Shown: piece by piece, positions 1 to 7,920 of the stretch
How positions within the stretch are numbered: position 1 is the stretch's first letter
Layout of the letters: each line of letters begins with the position of its first letter
Assembly (NCBI RefSeq): GCF_002086485.1
Contig: NZ_MVHF01000044.1
Coordinates: 1 to 64,000 of the forward strand
DNA from: Mycobacterium aquaticum
GTDB lineage: Bacteria; Actinomycetota; Actinomycetes; Mycobacteriales; Mycobacteriaceae
DNA: 64,000 nt
Reading direction: 5' to 3'
Program-made: the position numbers and the translations under genes
The notes under the pieces: model-generated
Database searches by the model: none
What the model was told of the DNA's origin: nothing
What the model saw: only the letters and a program-made list of their open reading frames with translations

Positions 1-1257
1 GTCCCCCACCCGACCACCGCCACCGCACCGGTCGTTCCCGTCGCACCGTCGAGTGATCCGCACCGGTTCGGCCGTGTGGATGACGACGGCACGGTCTGGC
101 TGATCACCGGGTCCGGCGAACGCGTCATCGGGTCTTGGCAGGCAGGCGACAACGAGTCGGCCTTCGCGCATTTCGGCCGCCGCTTCGACGATCTGCACAC
201 CGAGGTGGCGCTGCTGGAGCACCGGCTGTCCTCCGGCACCGGCGACGCCCGCAAGATCAAGTCCGCCGCCGCTTCGCTGGCCGAAACCTTGCCCACCGCA
301 GCGGTTCTCGGCGACGTCGATGCGTTGAGCGCCCGGCTGACGGCCATCCTCGACCAGGCCGACTCTGCCGCGGCAACCGAACGCGCGCAGCGTGACGAGC
401 ACCGCGCCGCGCAAACCGCCCGCAAGGAGGCGCTGGCCGCCGAGGCCGAGGACCTGGCTGCCAACGCCACCCAGTGGAAGGCCGCAGGCGATCGGCTCCG
501 CGAGATTCTCGACGAGTGGCGCTCGATCACCGGGCTGGACCGCAAGGTCGACGACGCGCTGTGGAAGCGCTATTCGGCGGCCCGCGAGACGTTCAACCGG
601 CGACGCGGTTCGCATTTCGCCGAGCTCGACCGCGGCCGGGCCAGCGCCCGGCAGGCCAAGGAAGAGCTGTGCGAGAAGGCCGAGCAGTTGGCCGACTCCA
701 CCGACTGGGGTGCCACCGGCGCGGCGTTCCGCGACTTGCTCAATCAGTGGAAGGCGGTCGGCCGCGCGGCCAAGGACGTCGACGACGCGTTGTGGCAGCG
801 GTTCAAGGCCGCCCAGGACGTGTTCTTCTCCGCGCGCAACGCGGCCCATGCCGAGCGTGACGCCGAGCTGGAGGCCAACGCCGTGGCCAAGGAAGCGCTG
901 CTGGCCGAGGCCGAGAAGATCGACATTACCGATCTGGACGCCGCCCGGGCCGCGCTGCGCACCATCGGCGACAAGTGGGACGCGATCGGCAAGGTGCCCC
1001 GCGAACGCAGCGCCGAGCTGGAACGGCGGTTGCGGGTGATCGAGAAGAAGATCCGCGATGCACCCACCGGCGGCGTCGATCCGGAGGCCCAGGCCCGCGC
1101 CGACCAGTTCCGTAGCCGTGTCGAGCAGTTCGAGAAGCAGGCACAGAAGGCCGAGGCCGCGGGCCGGACCAAGGAAGCCGAGGCGGCCCGCGCCAGCGCC
1201 GAGCAGTGGCGCCAGTGGGCCGACGCCGCCGCGGAGTCGCTGGGCAAGCGCCGCTAG
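1..1257 (+). CDS. DUF349 domain protein (5' end outside window)
   Basis: The reading frame is open from base 1, and a GTG at 76 is internal to the conserved HRFGRVDDDGTVWL segment, so the true start lies upstream. The protein is alanine/arginine rich and helical, with two full DUF349 repeats (each with a W-K...DALW core, about residues 130-200 and 205-270 counted from the GTG) and a third weaker repeat before a charged coiled-coil tail. DUF349 proteins have no firmly assigned reaction in mycobacteria. The position beside the convergent membrane protein and miaB matches Rv2731. It ends 30 bp before the convergent gene, with no convincing terminator between them. Confidence 0.85.
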   Translation, partial: VPHPTTATAPVVPVAPSSDPHRFGRVDDDGTVWLITGSGERVIGSWQAGDNESAFAHFGRRFDDLHTEVALLEHRLSSGTGDARKIKSAAASLAETLPTAAVLGDVDALSARLTAILDQADSAAATERAQRDEHRAAQTARKEALAAEAEDLAANATQWKAAGDRLREILDEWRSITGLDRKVDDALWKRYSAARETFNRRRGSHFAELDRGRASARQAKEELCEKAEQLADSTDWGATGAAFRDLLNQWKAVGRAAKDVDDALWQRFKAAQDVFFSARNAAHAERDAELEANAVAKEALLAEAEKIDITDLDAARAALRTIGDKWDAIGKVPRERSAELERRLRVIEKKIRDAPTGGVDPEAQARADQFRSRVEQFEKQAQKAEAAGRTKEAEAARASAEQWRQWADAAAESLGKRR

Positions 1258-1287
1258 GACAGGAAAGTCCCCGACCCGGTTACGCGG

Positions 1288-1884
1288 TCAGGCGTCCGGG
1301 TTGTCGGGATCGGTGGGCTTGACGTCCTTGATGTCGTCGAGCAGCCCGCGTCGGTGCTGCTCAGCAGCGGCCCGACGGCGCTGTTCCTCGGCGGCCAACT
1401 GAACCGCCGTGCGCGACCACACCACCCGCGCCCAGTGGAAGGTCAGCACGATCACCGCGATCCACGCGATGATCAGCCCGATTCCGGGGCCGGCATGGTG
1501 CACGGCGGTCTGCCGCGACCACACCGCGAGCATGCCGGTGGCGCTGGCCACCGCGGTCCCGGCGAGCGCGATCCAGGCCAGGGCCCACCGCCGCGTCAAC
1601 AGGGCCAGCGTCGAGAAACCCACTGCGAAGACCAGCGCCATCCAGGTGAACACCCGTGACGGCAGGGAGATGCCGTCGGCAACTGCCGTGGCGTCACCGA
1701 CCAGCACATCGAAACCCTTGCTCGAGCCGGTGTGGGGCAGCACGAAGGACAGCAGCACGACGAACACCAGGATCGCCACCACCACCGCGCGGCTGCCCGG
1801 GTCGAATTCCCGGGCCATCTTGCGTTCGACGGCGTCGAGGTCGCCCTTGAACTCGTCGAAGTGCTCGTCGGTCAACAGCTGCAT
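1288..1884 (-). CDS. Conserved membrane protein (Rv2732c-like)
   Basis: 198 residues. A charged cytoplasmic N-terminus (MQLLTDEHFDEF) is followed by about four hydrophobic segments (roughly residues 32-50, 78-96, 103-122 and 133-152) and a charged, Ala/Arg-rich C-terminus, so it is probably an inner-membrane protein with cytoplasmic ends. No catalytic motif is visible and no function is assigned. Its ATG overlaps the end of miaB by 13 nt in another frame, which suggests translational coupling as a two-gene operon. Position and partner match Rv2732c. Confidence 0.8.
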   Translation of the reverse strand: MQLLTDEHFDEFKGDLDAVERKMAREFDPGSRAVVVAILVFVVLLSFVLPHTGSSKGFDVLVGDATAVADGISLPSRVFTWMALVFAVGFSTLALLTRRWALAWIALAGTAVASATGMLAVWSRQTAVHHAGPGIGLIIAWIAVIVLTFHWARVVWSRTAVQLAAEEQRRRAAAEQHRRGLLDDIKDVKPTDPDNPDA

Positions 1885-3449
1885 CCTCCCGATGGGGGTT
1901 GGACAGGCGGGGCGCCGACGCGGGGCAGTCCGAGGCCGACGCCGGTGCGCGGCCGCTGCCCGGCGGCATGGGCGTCCCCTGCGCGGGTGCGCCGGTGTTG
2001 CCTCACGGGTGCGTCGGCGATCAGATGATGCGGGGCGGCCGCGGTGACCGTGGTGGTGACGATGTCGCCGGGCCGGATCTCGGCGGGCGCGATGCCGCCG
2101 GGTGTGAAGTGCACAAGCCGGCCGTCCCTGGCCCGTCCCGACATCCGCGCGGTCGCGGCGTCTTTGCGGCCCTCACCGGTGGCGACCAACAGCTCCACGG
2201 TGCGCCCTACCTGAGCTTGGTTGTCCTGCAGGGAGATTCGCTCCTGCAGTTCGATCAGGCGCTGATAACGCTCGGTCACAACATCTTTGGGGAGTTGGTC
2301 GGCCATCGTGGCGGCAGGGGTGCCGGGCCGGATCGAGTACTGGAAGGTGAAAGCGCTTGCGAACCGGGCCCGCTCGACGACATCGAGGGTGGCCTGGAAG
2401 TCTTCCTCGGTTTCACCCGGGAACCCGACGATGATGTCGGTGGTGATGGCTGCGTGCGGGATCGCGGCGCGCACCTTGTCGATGATGCCGAGATAACGCT
2501 CGGCCCGGTAGGAGCGGCGCATCGCCTTCAGGATGCGGTCCGAACCCGACTGCAACGGCATGTGCAGCGTCGGGCACACGTTCGGCGTCTCGGCCATCGC
2601 CTCGATGACGTCGTCGGTGAACTCGGCCGGGTGTGGCGAGGTGAACCGGACCCGCTCAAGGCCGTCGATGTTTCCGCAAGCCCGCAGCAGTTTCGAGAAC
2701 GCGGTGCGATCGCGCGGGAGCTGGGGCGGCGCGGTCTGGTCCTCTCGCAAGCGCTCGTCCGAAAACGACACGCCGTAGGCGTTGACGTTCTGGCCCAGTA
2801 GCGTGATTTCGAGCACACCCTGGTCGACGAGCGACTGCACCTCGGCCAGGATGTCGCCGGGCCTGCGGTCCACCTCCTTGCCCCGCAACGCGGGCACGAT
2901 GCAGAAGGTGCACGTGTTGTTGCAGCCCACCGAGATGGAAACCCATGCCGCATAAGAGGATTCGCGGGCGGCAGGCAAGGTCGACGGGAATTCCTGGAGC
3001 GCTTCGACGATCTCGACCTGGGCTTCGCGGTTATGCCGGGCGCGTTCCAGCAGTGTCGGCAGCGAACCGATGTTGTGGGTACCGAAGACCACGTCGACCC
3101 AGGGCGCCTTCTTCAGCACCGCATCGCGGTCCTTCTGCGCCAGGCAGCCACCGACTGCGATCTGCATGTTCGGATCCGACTGCTTGCGCGGAGCCAGGTG
3201 GCTGAGGTTTCCGTACAGCTTGTTGTCGGCGTTCTCCCGCACCGCGCACGTGTTGAACACGACGATGTCGGCGTCGGCGCCGTCCGCGGCACGCCGGTAA
3301 CCAGCCGATTCGAGCAGACCTGACAGTCGTTCCGAATCGTGCACATTCATCTGGCAGCCGTACGTACGGACCTGGTAGGTACGCACGTCGGCCTGCCCCT
3401 CATGGGGTGCCTGAGCGCCGCGCGCCACCGTGGAAGTCACGACGAACAT
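1872..3449 (-). CDS. miaB: tRNA-2-methylthio-N6-dimethylallyladenosine synthase MiaB
   Basis: Radical-SAM methylthiotransferase that converts i6A37 to ms2i6A37 in tRNAs reading UNN codons. Domain order is typical: an N-terminal UPF0004 domain (RTYGCQMNVHDSERL, then NTCAVRENADNKLYG and GGCLAQKDR, carrying the three cysteines of the auxiliary cluster), the radical-SAM core with CNNTCTFCIVP (CxxxCxxC), and a C-terminal TRAM domain. The reading frame stays open far upstream to 4112, antisense to the transporter ATPase; the ATG at 3449 (MFVVTSTVARG) gives 525 residues, near the family size. Followed by the overlapping Rv2732c-like gene. Confidence 0.93.
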   Translation of the reverse strand: MFVVTSTVARGAQAPHEGQADVRTYQVRTYGCQMNVHDSERLSGLLESAGYRRAADGADADIVVFNTCAVRENADNKLYGNLSHLAPRKQSDPNMQIAVGGCLAQKDRDAVLKKAPWVDVVFGTHNIGSLPTLLERARHNREAQVEIVEALQEFPSTLPAARESSYAAWVSISVGCNNTCTFCIVPALRGKEVDRRPGDILAEVQSLVDQGVLEITLLGQNVNAYGVSFSDERLREDQTAPPQLPRDRTAFSKLLRACGNIDGLERVRFTSPHPAEFTDDVIEAMAETPNVCPTLHMPLQSGSDRILKAMRRSYRAERYLGIIDKVRAAIPHAAITTDIIVGFPGETEEDFQATLDVVERARFASAFTFQYSIRPGTPAATMADQLPKDVVTERYQRLIELQERISLQDNQAQVGRTVELLVATGEGRKDAATARMSGRARDGRLVHFTPGGIAPAEIRPGDIVTTTVTAAAPHHLIADAPVRQHRRTRAGDAHAAGQRPRTGVGLGLPRVGAPPVQPPSGGCSC

Positions 3450-3492
3450 GTTACGGGGACGCAGATACGCCCCAAGCTGAGCGTTCCCTGGG

Positions 3493-3498
3493 TAGGGT
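3493..3498 (+). promoter_or_regulatory. Putative -10 box of the importer operon (leaderless)
   Basis: TAGGGT lies 8 nt before the ATG at 3507 and no Shine-Dalgarno sequence precedes that ATG. This spacing fits a mycobacterial TANNNT -10 element with transcription starting at or next to the start codon. Inferred from sequence only. Confidence 0.45.
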
Positions 3499-3506
3499 CT
3501 GCACCC

Positions 3507-4259
3507 ATGGCCACCGCGACCTCGGTCCCGATGATCTCGATCCAGGGCGTCAACAAACATTTCGGCGCCCTCCACGTTCTCAAGGACATCAACCTCGAAG
3601 TACAGCGCGGACAAGTCGTCGTCGTGCTGGGGCCTTCGGGCTCCGGCAAGTCGACGCTCTGTCGCACCATCAACCGGCTCGAACCCATCGACACCGGAAC
3701 CATCACCATCGACGGCGACCCGCTCCCCGCCGAGGGCCGCAAGCTGGCTCAGTTGCGCTCCGACGTCGGCATGGTGTTCCAGTCGTTCAACTTGTTCGCG
3801 CACAAGACGATCCTCGAGAACGTCACGCTCGCGCCCATCAAGGTGCGCAAGGCCGACAAGGAGAAGACCCGTAAGGAGGCGATGGCTCTGCTGGAGCGGG
3901 TCGGCGTCGCCAGCCAGGCCGACAAATATCCGGCCCAGCTGTCCGGCGGCCAGCAGCAGCGCGTCGCGATCGCCCGCTCGCTGGCCATGCATCCCAAGGT
4001 GATGTTGTTCGACGAGCCGACCAGCGCGCTCGATCCGGAGATGATCAACGAAGTGCTGGCGGTGATGACCGATCTGGCCGGCGAAGGCATGACCATGGTG
4101 GTGGTCACCCACGAGATGGGCTTCGCCCGGCGCGCGTCACACCGGGTGGTGTTCATGGCCGACGGCGCAGTCGTCGAGGACGCGGCACCCGAGGAGTTCT
4201 TCACCAATCCGAAGTCCGACCGGGCCAAGGACTTCCTCGGCAAGATCCTCGACCACTGA
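3507..4259 (+). CDS. Polar amino-acid (glutamate/glutamine-type) ABC importer, ATP-binding subunit
   Basis: 250-residue ABC ATPase of the GlnQ/GluA/HisP family: Walker A GPSGSGKST, Q-loop MVFQSFNLFAHKTI, signature LSGGQQQRVAIARSL, Walker B VMLFDEPTSALDP and switch histidine VVVTHEMGFA. It energises uptake through the two permease genes that follow. ATG 3507 is preferred because of the nearby -10 box; ATG 3531 (MISIQGVNKHFG) is the alternative. It is first in the operon, 14 nt before the fused binding-protein/permease gene. Family assignment is strong; glutamate rather than glutamine or aspartate as substrate is inference. Confidence 0.9.
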   Translation: MATATSVPMISIQGVNKHFGALHVLKDINLEVQRGQVVVVLGPSGSGKSTLCRTINRLEPIDTGTITIDGDPLPAEGRKLAQLRSDVGMVFQSFNLFAHKTILENVTLAPIKVRKADKEKTRKEAMALLERVGVASQADKYPAQLSGGQQQRVAIARSLAMHPKVMLFDEPTSALDPEMINEVLAVMTDLAGEGMTMVVVTHEMGFARRASHRVVFMADGAVVEDAAPEEFFTNPKSDRAKDFLGKILDH

Positions 4260-4273
4260 GGGGCGGCGACCAG

Positions 4274-5797
4274 ATGCCCACACGCACGCGCCGCACCCGG
4301 CCGCTACGCCTGATCATCCTCGCCCTACTGGCCGCCGCGTTGCCGTTCATCGCCTCCGGCTGCGGCAGCGACAGCAACAAGCTCGTCATCGGCACGAAGT
4401 TCGACCAGCCCGGCCTTGCGGTCAAGAAACCCGACGGCTCGATGGCCGGGTTCGACGTCGACGTCGCCACCTACGTCGCCGGCGAGCTGGGTTACAAGCC
4501 CGACCAGATCGAGTGGAAAGAGGCACCGTCAGGTCAGCGGGAGACGCTGATCGAGAACGGCCAGGTCGACTACATCGTCGCCACCTACTCGATCACCGAC
4601 GCCCGCAAGAAGAAGGTCAGCTTCGCCGGGCCGTACCTGATCACCGGTCAGGGCCTGCTGGTGCGGGCCGACGACAACGACATCACCGGCGTCGAGTCGC
4701 TGCAGAACGGCAAGAAGCTGTGCTCGGTGACCGGTTCGACACCCGCTCAGCGCATCAAGGACAAGTACCCGGGTGTGCAGCTGCAGCAGTACGACACCTA
4801 TTCGGCCTGTGTCGAGGCCCTGCGCACCGGCGCCATCGACGCCCTGAGCACCGACGAGGTGATCCTGGCCGGCTTCGCCGCGCAGTTCCCGGGAGCCTTC
4901 AAGGTCGTCGGCAAGCCGTTCTCGGTGGAGAAGTACGGCATCGGCCTGCGCAAGGGCGACACAACGCTGCAGACCAAGATCAACAAGGCCATCACCAAGA
5001 TGCAGCAGGAAGGGGCCTGGCAGGCCGCGTTCGAGCGGAACCTCGGGCCTGCGGGTATCGCCACCCCCGCCCCGCCACCACTGGACACCTCGACCAGCAC
5101 TGAAGCCGGTGAGAGCGGCCTGAACCTCGGCAAGTACAGCGGGCAGATGGTCTCGGCGTTCTGGACCACGATCAAGCTGACTGTGTACTCGGCGATCGGT
5201 GCGCTGCTGCTGGGCACCCTGCTGGCCGCGATGCGGCTGTCCCCGGTGCCAGTGATGCGGTGGTTGGGCGCGGCCTACGTCAACGTGGTGCGCAATACGC
5301 CGCTGACGCTGATCCTCATCTTCTGCTCGCTCGGTATCGGCACGACGTTGCACATCACGCTGACCGATCCGAACTCCCCGACGTCCATCGCCGACAGCGG
5401 GTTCCGGCTGGCGGTTCTCGGTCTGACCGTCTACACCGCGTCGTTCGTGTGCGAGACGCTGCGGTCCGGGGTGAACACCGTGCCCATCGGCCAGGCCGAG
5501 GCAGCCCGCTCGCTCGGGCTCAGTTTCGGTCAGAACCTCCGAATCATCCTGTTGCCGCAGGCTTTCCGCGCGGTGATCATCCCACTGGGTTCGGTGCTGA
5601 TCGCCCTGGTCAAGAACACCACCATCGCCTCGGCGATCGGTGTGGCCGAGGCGGCGCTGCTGATGAAGGAAATGATCGAGAACACCGCGGCCCTGCTGGC
5701 GGTGGGCAGCATCTTCGCCGCCGGATTCCTGGTGCTGACGCTGCCATTGGGATTGTTGTTCGGTTGGCTCGGGAAACGCTGGGCGGTGGTTCGGTGA
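4274..5797 (+). CDS. Fused lipoprotein binding protein-permease of polar amino-acid ABC importer
   Basis: 507 residues carrying two subunits in one chain. Residues about 1-30 form a lipoprotein signal ending in the lipobox ASGC. About 35-265 form a type II periplasmic amino-acid-binding domain (LVIGTKFDQPGLAVKKPDGS, FDVDVATYVAGELGY, LSTDEVILAGF). After a Pro/Thr/Ser-rich linker (TPAPPPLDTSTSTEAGE), about 290-507 form a HisM/GlnP-type membrane domain with several helices and the EAA loop EAARSLGLSFGQNLRIILLPQAF that contacts the ATPase. Tethering the receptor to the permease resembles some Gram-positive glutamine transporters. The stop codon lies inside the first copy of a 32-bp tandem repeat. 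Confidence 0.9.
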   Translation: MPTRTRRTRPLRLIILALLAAALPFIASGCGSDSNKLVIGTKFDQPGLAVKKPDGSMAGFDVDVATYVAGELGYKPDQIEWKEAPSGQRETLIENGQVDYIVATYSITDARKKKVSFAGPYLITGQGLLVRADDNDITGVESLQNGKKLCSVTGSTPAQRIKDKYPGVQLQQYDTYSACVEALRTGAIDALSTDEVILAGFAAQFPGAFKVVGKPFSVEKYGIGLRKGDTTLQTKINKAITKMQQEGAWQAAFERNLGPAGIATPAPPPLDTSTSTEAGESGLNLGKYSGQMVSAFWTTIKLTVYSAIGALLLGTLLAAMRLSPVPVMRWLGAAYVNVVRNTPLTLILIFCSLGIGTTLHITLTDPNSPTSIADSGFRLAVLGLTVYTASFVCETLRSGVNTVPIGQAEAARSLGLSFGQNLRIILLPQAFRAVIIPLGSVLIALVKNTTIASAIGVAEAALLMKEMIENTAALLAVGSIFAAGFLVLTLPLGLLFGWLGKRWAVVR

Positions 5798-5858
5798 TGA
5801 GCGCTCGCGCGAAGAACGGAGAACACTGATGAGCGCTCGCGCGAAGAACGGAGAACAC
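5795..5858 (+). repeat. Perfect 32-bp tandem duplication with two stop-start minicistrons
   Basis: Bases 5795-5826 and 5827-5858 are identical 32-bp units beginning TGATGAGCGCTCGCGCG and ending GGAGAACAC, followed at 5859 by TGATG that starts the next permease. Each unit contains an ATG, overlapping the preceding TGA, that opens the same 10-codon reading frame (MSARAKNGEH, 5797-5829 and 5829-5861), so ribosomes could re-initiate three times in a row. Each unit also holds a GGAG ribosome-binding motif. The duplication is seen directly; any effect on expression is inference. Confidence 0.9.
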
Positions 5859-5860
5859 TG

Positions 5861-6757
5861 ATGGCCGAGTCATCGGTTCTCTACGACGCCCCGGGCCCGC
5901 GGGCACGGGCGCGTAATCGCGTGACCGCCGTCCTGACGGTGGCCGTCGTACTGCTCGCGGCTGTCGCGGTGGTGTGGCGGTTCGGCGATGCCGGCCAGCT
6001 CACCGCTGAGAAATGGAAGCCGTTCCTCACCGGTGGCCTGTGGACGACATATGTGCTGCCGGGTGTGCAGGGCACGCTGACCGCGGCGGTGTTGTCGATC
6101 GTGCTGGCGCTCGTGCTCGGATGTGTGCTCGGGGTCGGTCGACTGTCGCCGATCGGTCCGCTGCGCTGGGTGTGCGCGGTGATCGTCGAGTTCTTCCGCG
6201 CGGTGCCGGTGCTGATCATGATGCTGTTCAGCTACGCCCTGTACGCGATGTACGACGTGTTCCCGTCCAAGCAGTTGGCGCTGGCGGGCGTGGTCACGGG
6301 CCTGACGCTCTACAACGGCGCGGTGATCGCCGAGATCGTCCGGGCGGGCGTGCACGCGTTGCCGCGTGGTCAGGCCGAGGCAGCGTCTGCGCTGGGTCTC
6401 ACGTGGGGCCAGACCATGCGGTCGATCCTGCTGCCCCAGGCCATCACATCGATGCTGCCGGTGCTGGTGTCGCAGATGGTGGTGGTGCTCAAGGACACCG
6501 CGATCGGCTACCAGATCACGTTCGTGGAGATGGTGCGCCAGGGCACCGTCGTCGGTTCGGCGTACGGCAACTACATCCCCGCCCTGATCGTGATCGCGGT
6601 GCTGATGATCAGCGTGAACTTCGCACTCTCGGCATTGGCGACCCGGCTGGAACGCCGCCTGCGGCGGTCCAGCCGCGGCCCCGCTCCGCTGCACGCCGAG
6701 GCCGTCGAACAGGAGGGCGCTCCCGGAGCCGTGGTGTTGCAGGACCAGCGGGATTAG
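5861..6757 (+). CDS. Polar amino-acid ABC importer, permease subunit
   Basis: 298-residue HisM/GluD-like inner-membrane permease: one N-terminal helix (about residues 22-40), then a core of several helices with the EAA loop EAASALGLTWGQTMRSILLPQAI that docks on the ATPase. The basic C-terminal tail (RLERRLRRSSRG) is cytoplasmic. ATG 5861 overlaps the stop of the second minicistron and has GGAG upstream. It is the partner of the fused permease in a heterodimeric pore, and is the last gene of the three-gene importer operon. Confidence 0.9.
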   Translation: MAESSVLYDAPGPRARARNRVTAVLTVAVVLLAAVAVVWRFGDAGQLTAEKWKPFLTGGLWTTYVLPGVQGTLTAAVLSIVLALVLGCVLGVGRLSPIGPLRWVCAVIVEFFRAVPVLIMMLFSYALYAMYDVFPSKQLALAGVVTGLTLYNGAVIAEIVRAGVHALPRGQAEAASALGLTWGQTMRSILLPQAITSMLPVLVSQMVVVLKDTAIGYQITFVEMVRQGTVVGSAYGNYIPALIVIAVLMISVNFALSALATRLERRLRRSSRGPAPLHAEAVEQEGAPGAVVLQDQRD

Positions 6758-6772
6758 CCGAGCCGGTCGGCT
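6756..6772. terminator. Small hairpin between convergent genes
   Basis: AGCCGA-GCCGG-TCGGCT forms a 6-bp stem with a 5-nt loop in the 19-bp gap between the convergent permease and kinase genes. There is no U-tract, as is usual in actinobacteria. It could terminate both strands, but the stem is short. Confidence 0.35.
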
Positions 6773-6776
6773 CAAC

Positions 6777-7316
6777 TCAGCGCAGGCGGTAGCGGCCCGA
6801 GGCGATCGCCTGCCGAACCACCTCTGCGGTGCCGGAAGCGTCGAGGTCCGTGTTGTCGATGACATGGCGTTCGAGGTCGCCCAGATCGGCGAACGCCTCA
6901 TGCAATCCGGTGATCGCGTCGGGGTCCTTCAGATCCGGTCCGCTGCGTCCCCGCGCCCGCTGCAGCACGGTGCCGAGAGCGGGTCTCAACACGATGTACG
7001 ACAACGCGAGACCCGTTCGCGCCGCGACAGTTCGGTACGGCGCCAGAAACCACGGGCCGACGATGCCGTCGACGATCACGTCGAATCCGCCCTGCGCGTA
7101 CACCGCGACCGCTGCCACGATCGCATCGACAACGATCTCGTTCTGAGCCTGCGCCTCAGGCATATGCGGGGGTATGTAACCCGAACGAATCGCGCGAAAG
7201 AACTGGTCGGTGGTGACGTGCACAGTCGACTTGCCCGCCGAGCCGGCGATGAGCTCGGCGGCCGTCGTCTTCCCGCTCGCCGGCGGACCGGTGAGGATGA
7301 CCACATCTCCGTTCAC
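6777..7316 (-). CDS. P-loop AAA/zeta-type small-molecule kinase
   Basis: 179 residues from GTG 7316 (VNGDVVILTGPPASGKTTAAEL). The Walker A GPPASGKTT lies at the extreme N-terminus, as in small nucleoside, gluconate, chloramphenicol and zeta-toxin kinases. A second conserved block is FDVIVDGIVGPWFLAPY, and an arginine-rich lid follows (ARGRSGPDLKDPDAI). The start is chosen because the P-loop begins right after it and TACGTT sits about 7 nt upstream as a leaderless -10; a longer frame to 7385 adds only a cysteine-rich, non-conserved stretch. The substrate is unknown. No antitoxin gene is visible next to it, so a zeta-toxin role is not supported. Confidence 0.75.
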   Translation of the reverse strand: MNGDVVILTGPPASGKTTAAELIAGSAGKSTVHVTTDQFFRAIRSGYIPPHMPEAQAQNEIVVDAIVAAVAVYAQGGFDVIVDGIVGPWFLAPYRTVAARTGLALSYIVLRPALGTVLQRARGRSGPDLKDPDAITGLHEAFADLGDLERHVIDNTDLDASGTAEVVRQAIASGRYRLR

Positions 7317-7359
7317 GATGACGAACGTAGAGGCAGTACAAGCCTTCTCGCATCCGGTT

Positions 7360-7920
7360 TTACACCCGGCGGCGCTCCCGCTCACTGGCCAACTCGAGGC
7401 TGACCACGTCGAAGGCCATCGACTGGCTGTAGCCGCGACGCGCCAGCATGCCGACCAACCGGCGTGTCACCTTCACGTCGTCGTCATCGCCCAACCGTTC
7501 CCGGCGAAGCTTGTCGCGTACCAGCTGCTCGGCACGTTGGCGTTCGGCCGCCGGGTCGAGGTCGGCCAGCGCAGCCGAGATGACCTCGCCGTCGATGCCT
7601 TTCTTGCGAAGCTCGACGGCCAAGGCGCGCTTGCCTTTTCCAGAGTTGGCGTGCCGCGTCCGGACCCACTGTTCGGCGAAATCCTCGTCATCGACCAACC
7701 CGACTTCGGCGAGCCGGTCGAGGACTTTGCCACTCACATCGTCGGGATAGCCACGCTTGGCGAGCTGGCCCTCCAGCTCCGCGCGGGTGCGTGCCCGCAC
7801 GGTGAGCAGACGCAGACACACGTCACGCGCCTGCTCCTCGCGCTTGGGGGGATCCTGCGTCTGCTCTTTGTGGGTGTCGTCGGTCGACTCAGAAGTCGAC
7901 CGGGGCGGGAAGTGCTTCAT
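7360..7920 (-). CDS. recX: Regulatory protein RecX
   Basis: 186-residue RecX, which binds RecA filaments and modulates RecA activity. The body is the usual run of three-helix repeats (ARDVCLRLLTVRARTRAELEGQL; GLVDDEDFAEQWVRTR; ALADLDPAAERQRAEQLV) ending in a C-terminal repeat with YSQSMAFDVV. Its ATG lies 32 nt inside the end of recA in another frame, so the two are co-transcribed and probably translationally coupled. The N-terminal 25 residues are hydrophilic and low complexity. Confidence 0.92.
   Translation of the reverse strand: MKHFPPRSTSESTDDTHKEQTQDPPKREEQARDVCLRLLTVRARTRAELEGQLAKRGYPDDVSGKVLDRLAEVGLVDDEDFAEQWVRTRHANSGKGKRALAVELRKKGIDGEVISAALADLDPAAERQRAEQLVRDKLRRERLGDDDDVKVTRRLVGMLARRGYSQSMAFDVVSLELASERERRRV

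Noticed and set aside
1258..1287. Terminator between the DUF349 gene and the convergent membrane protein
   Set aside because: Only an imperfect 4-5 bp pairing (GACCCG/GCGGTC); below what I would call.
3450..4112. Upstream extension of miaB on the minus strand
   Set aside because: Antisense to the importer ATPase; the conserved MiaB N-terminus begins after 3449.
6777..7316. Zeta-type toxin of a toxin-antitoxin pair
   Set aside because: The P-loop kinase fold fits many small kinases and no antitoxin-like gene is beside it.
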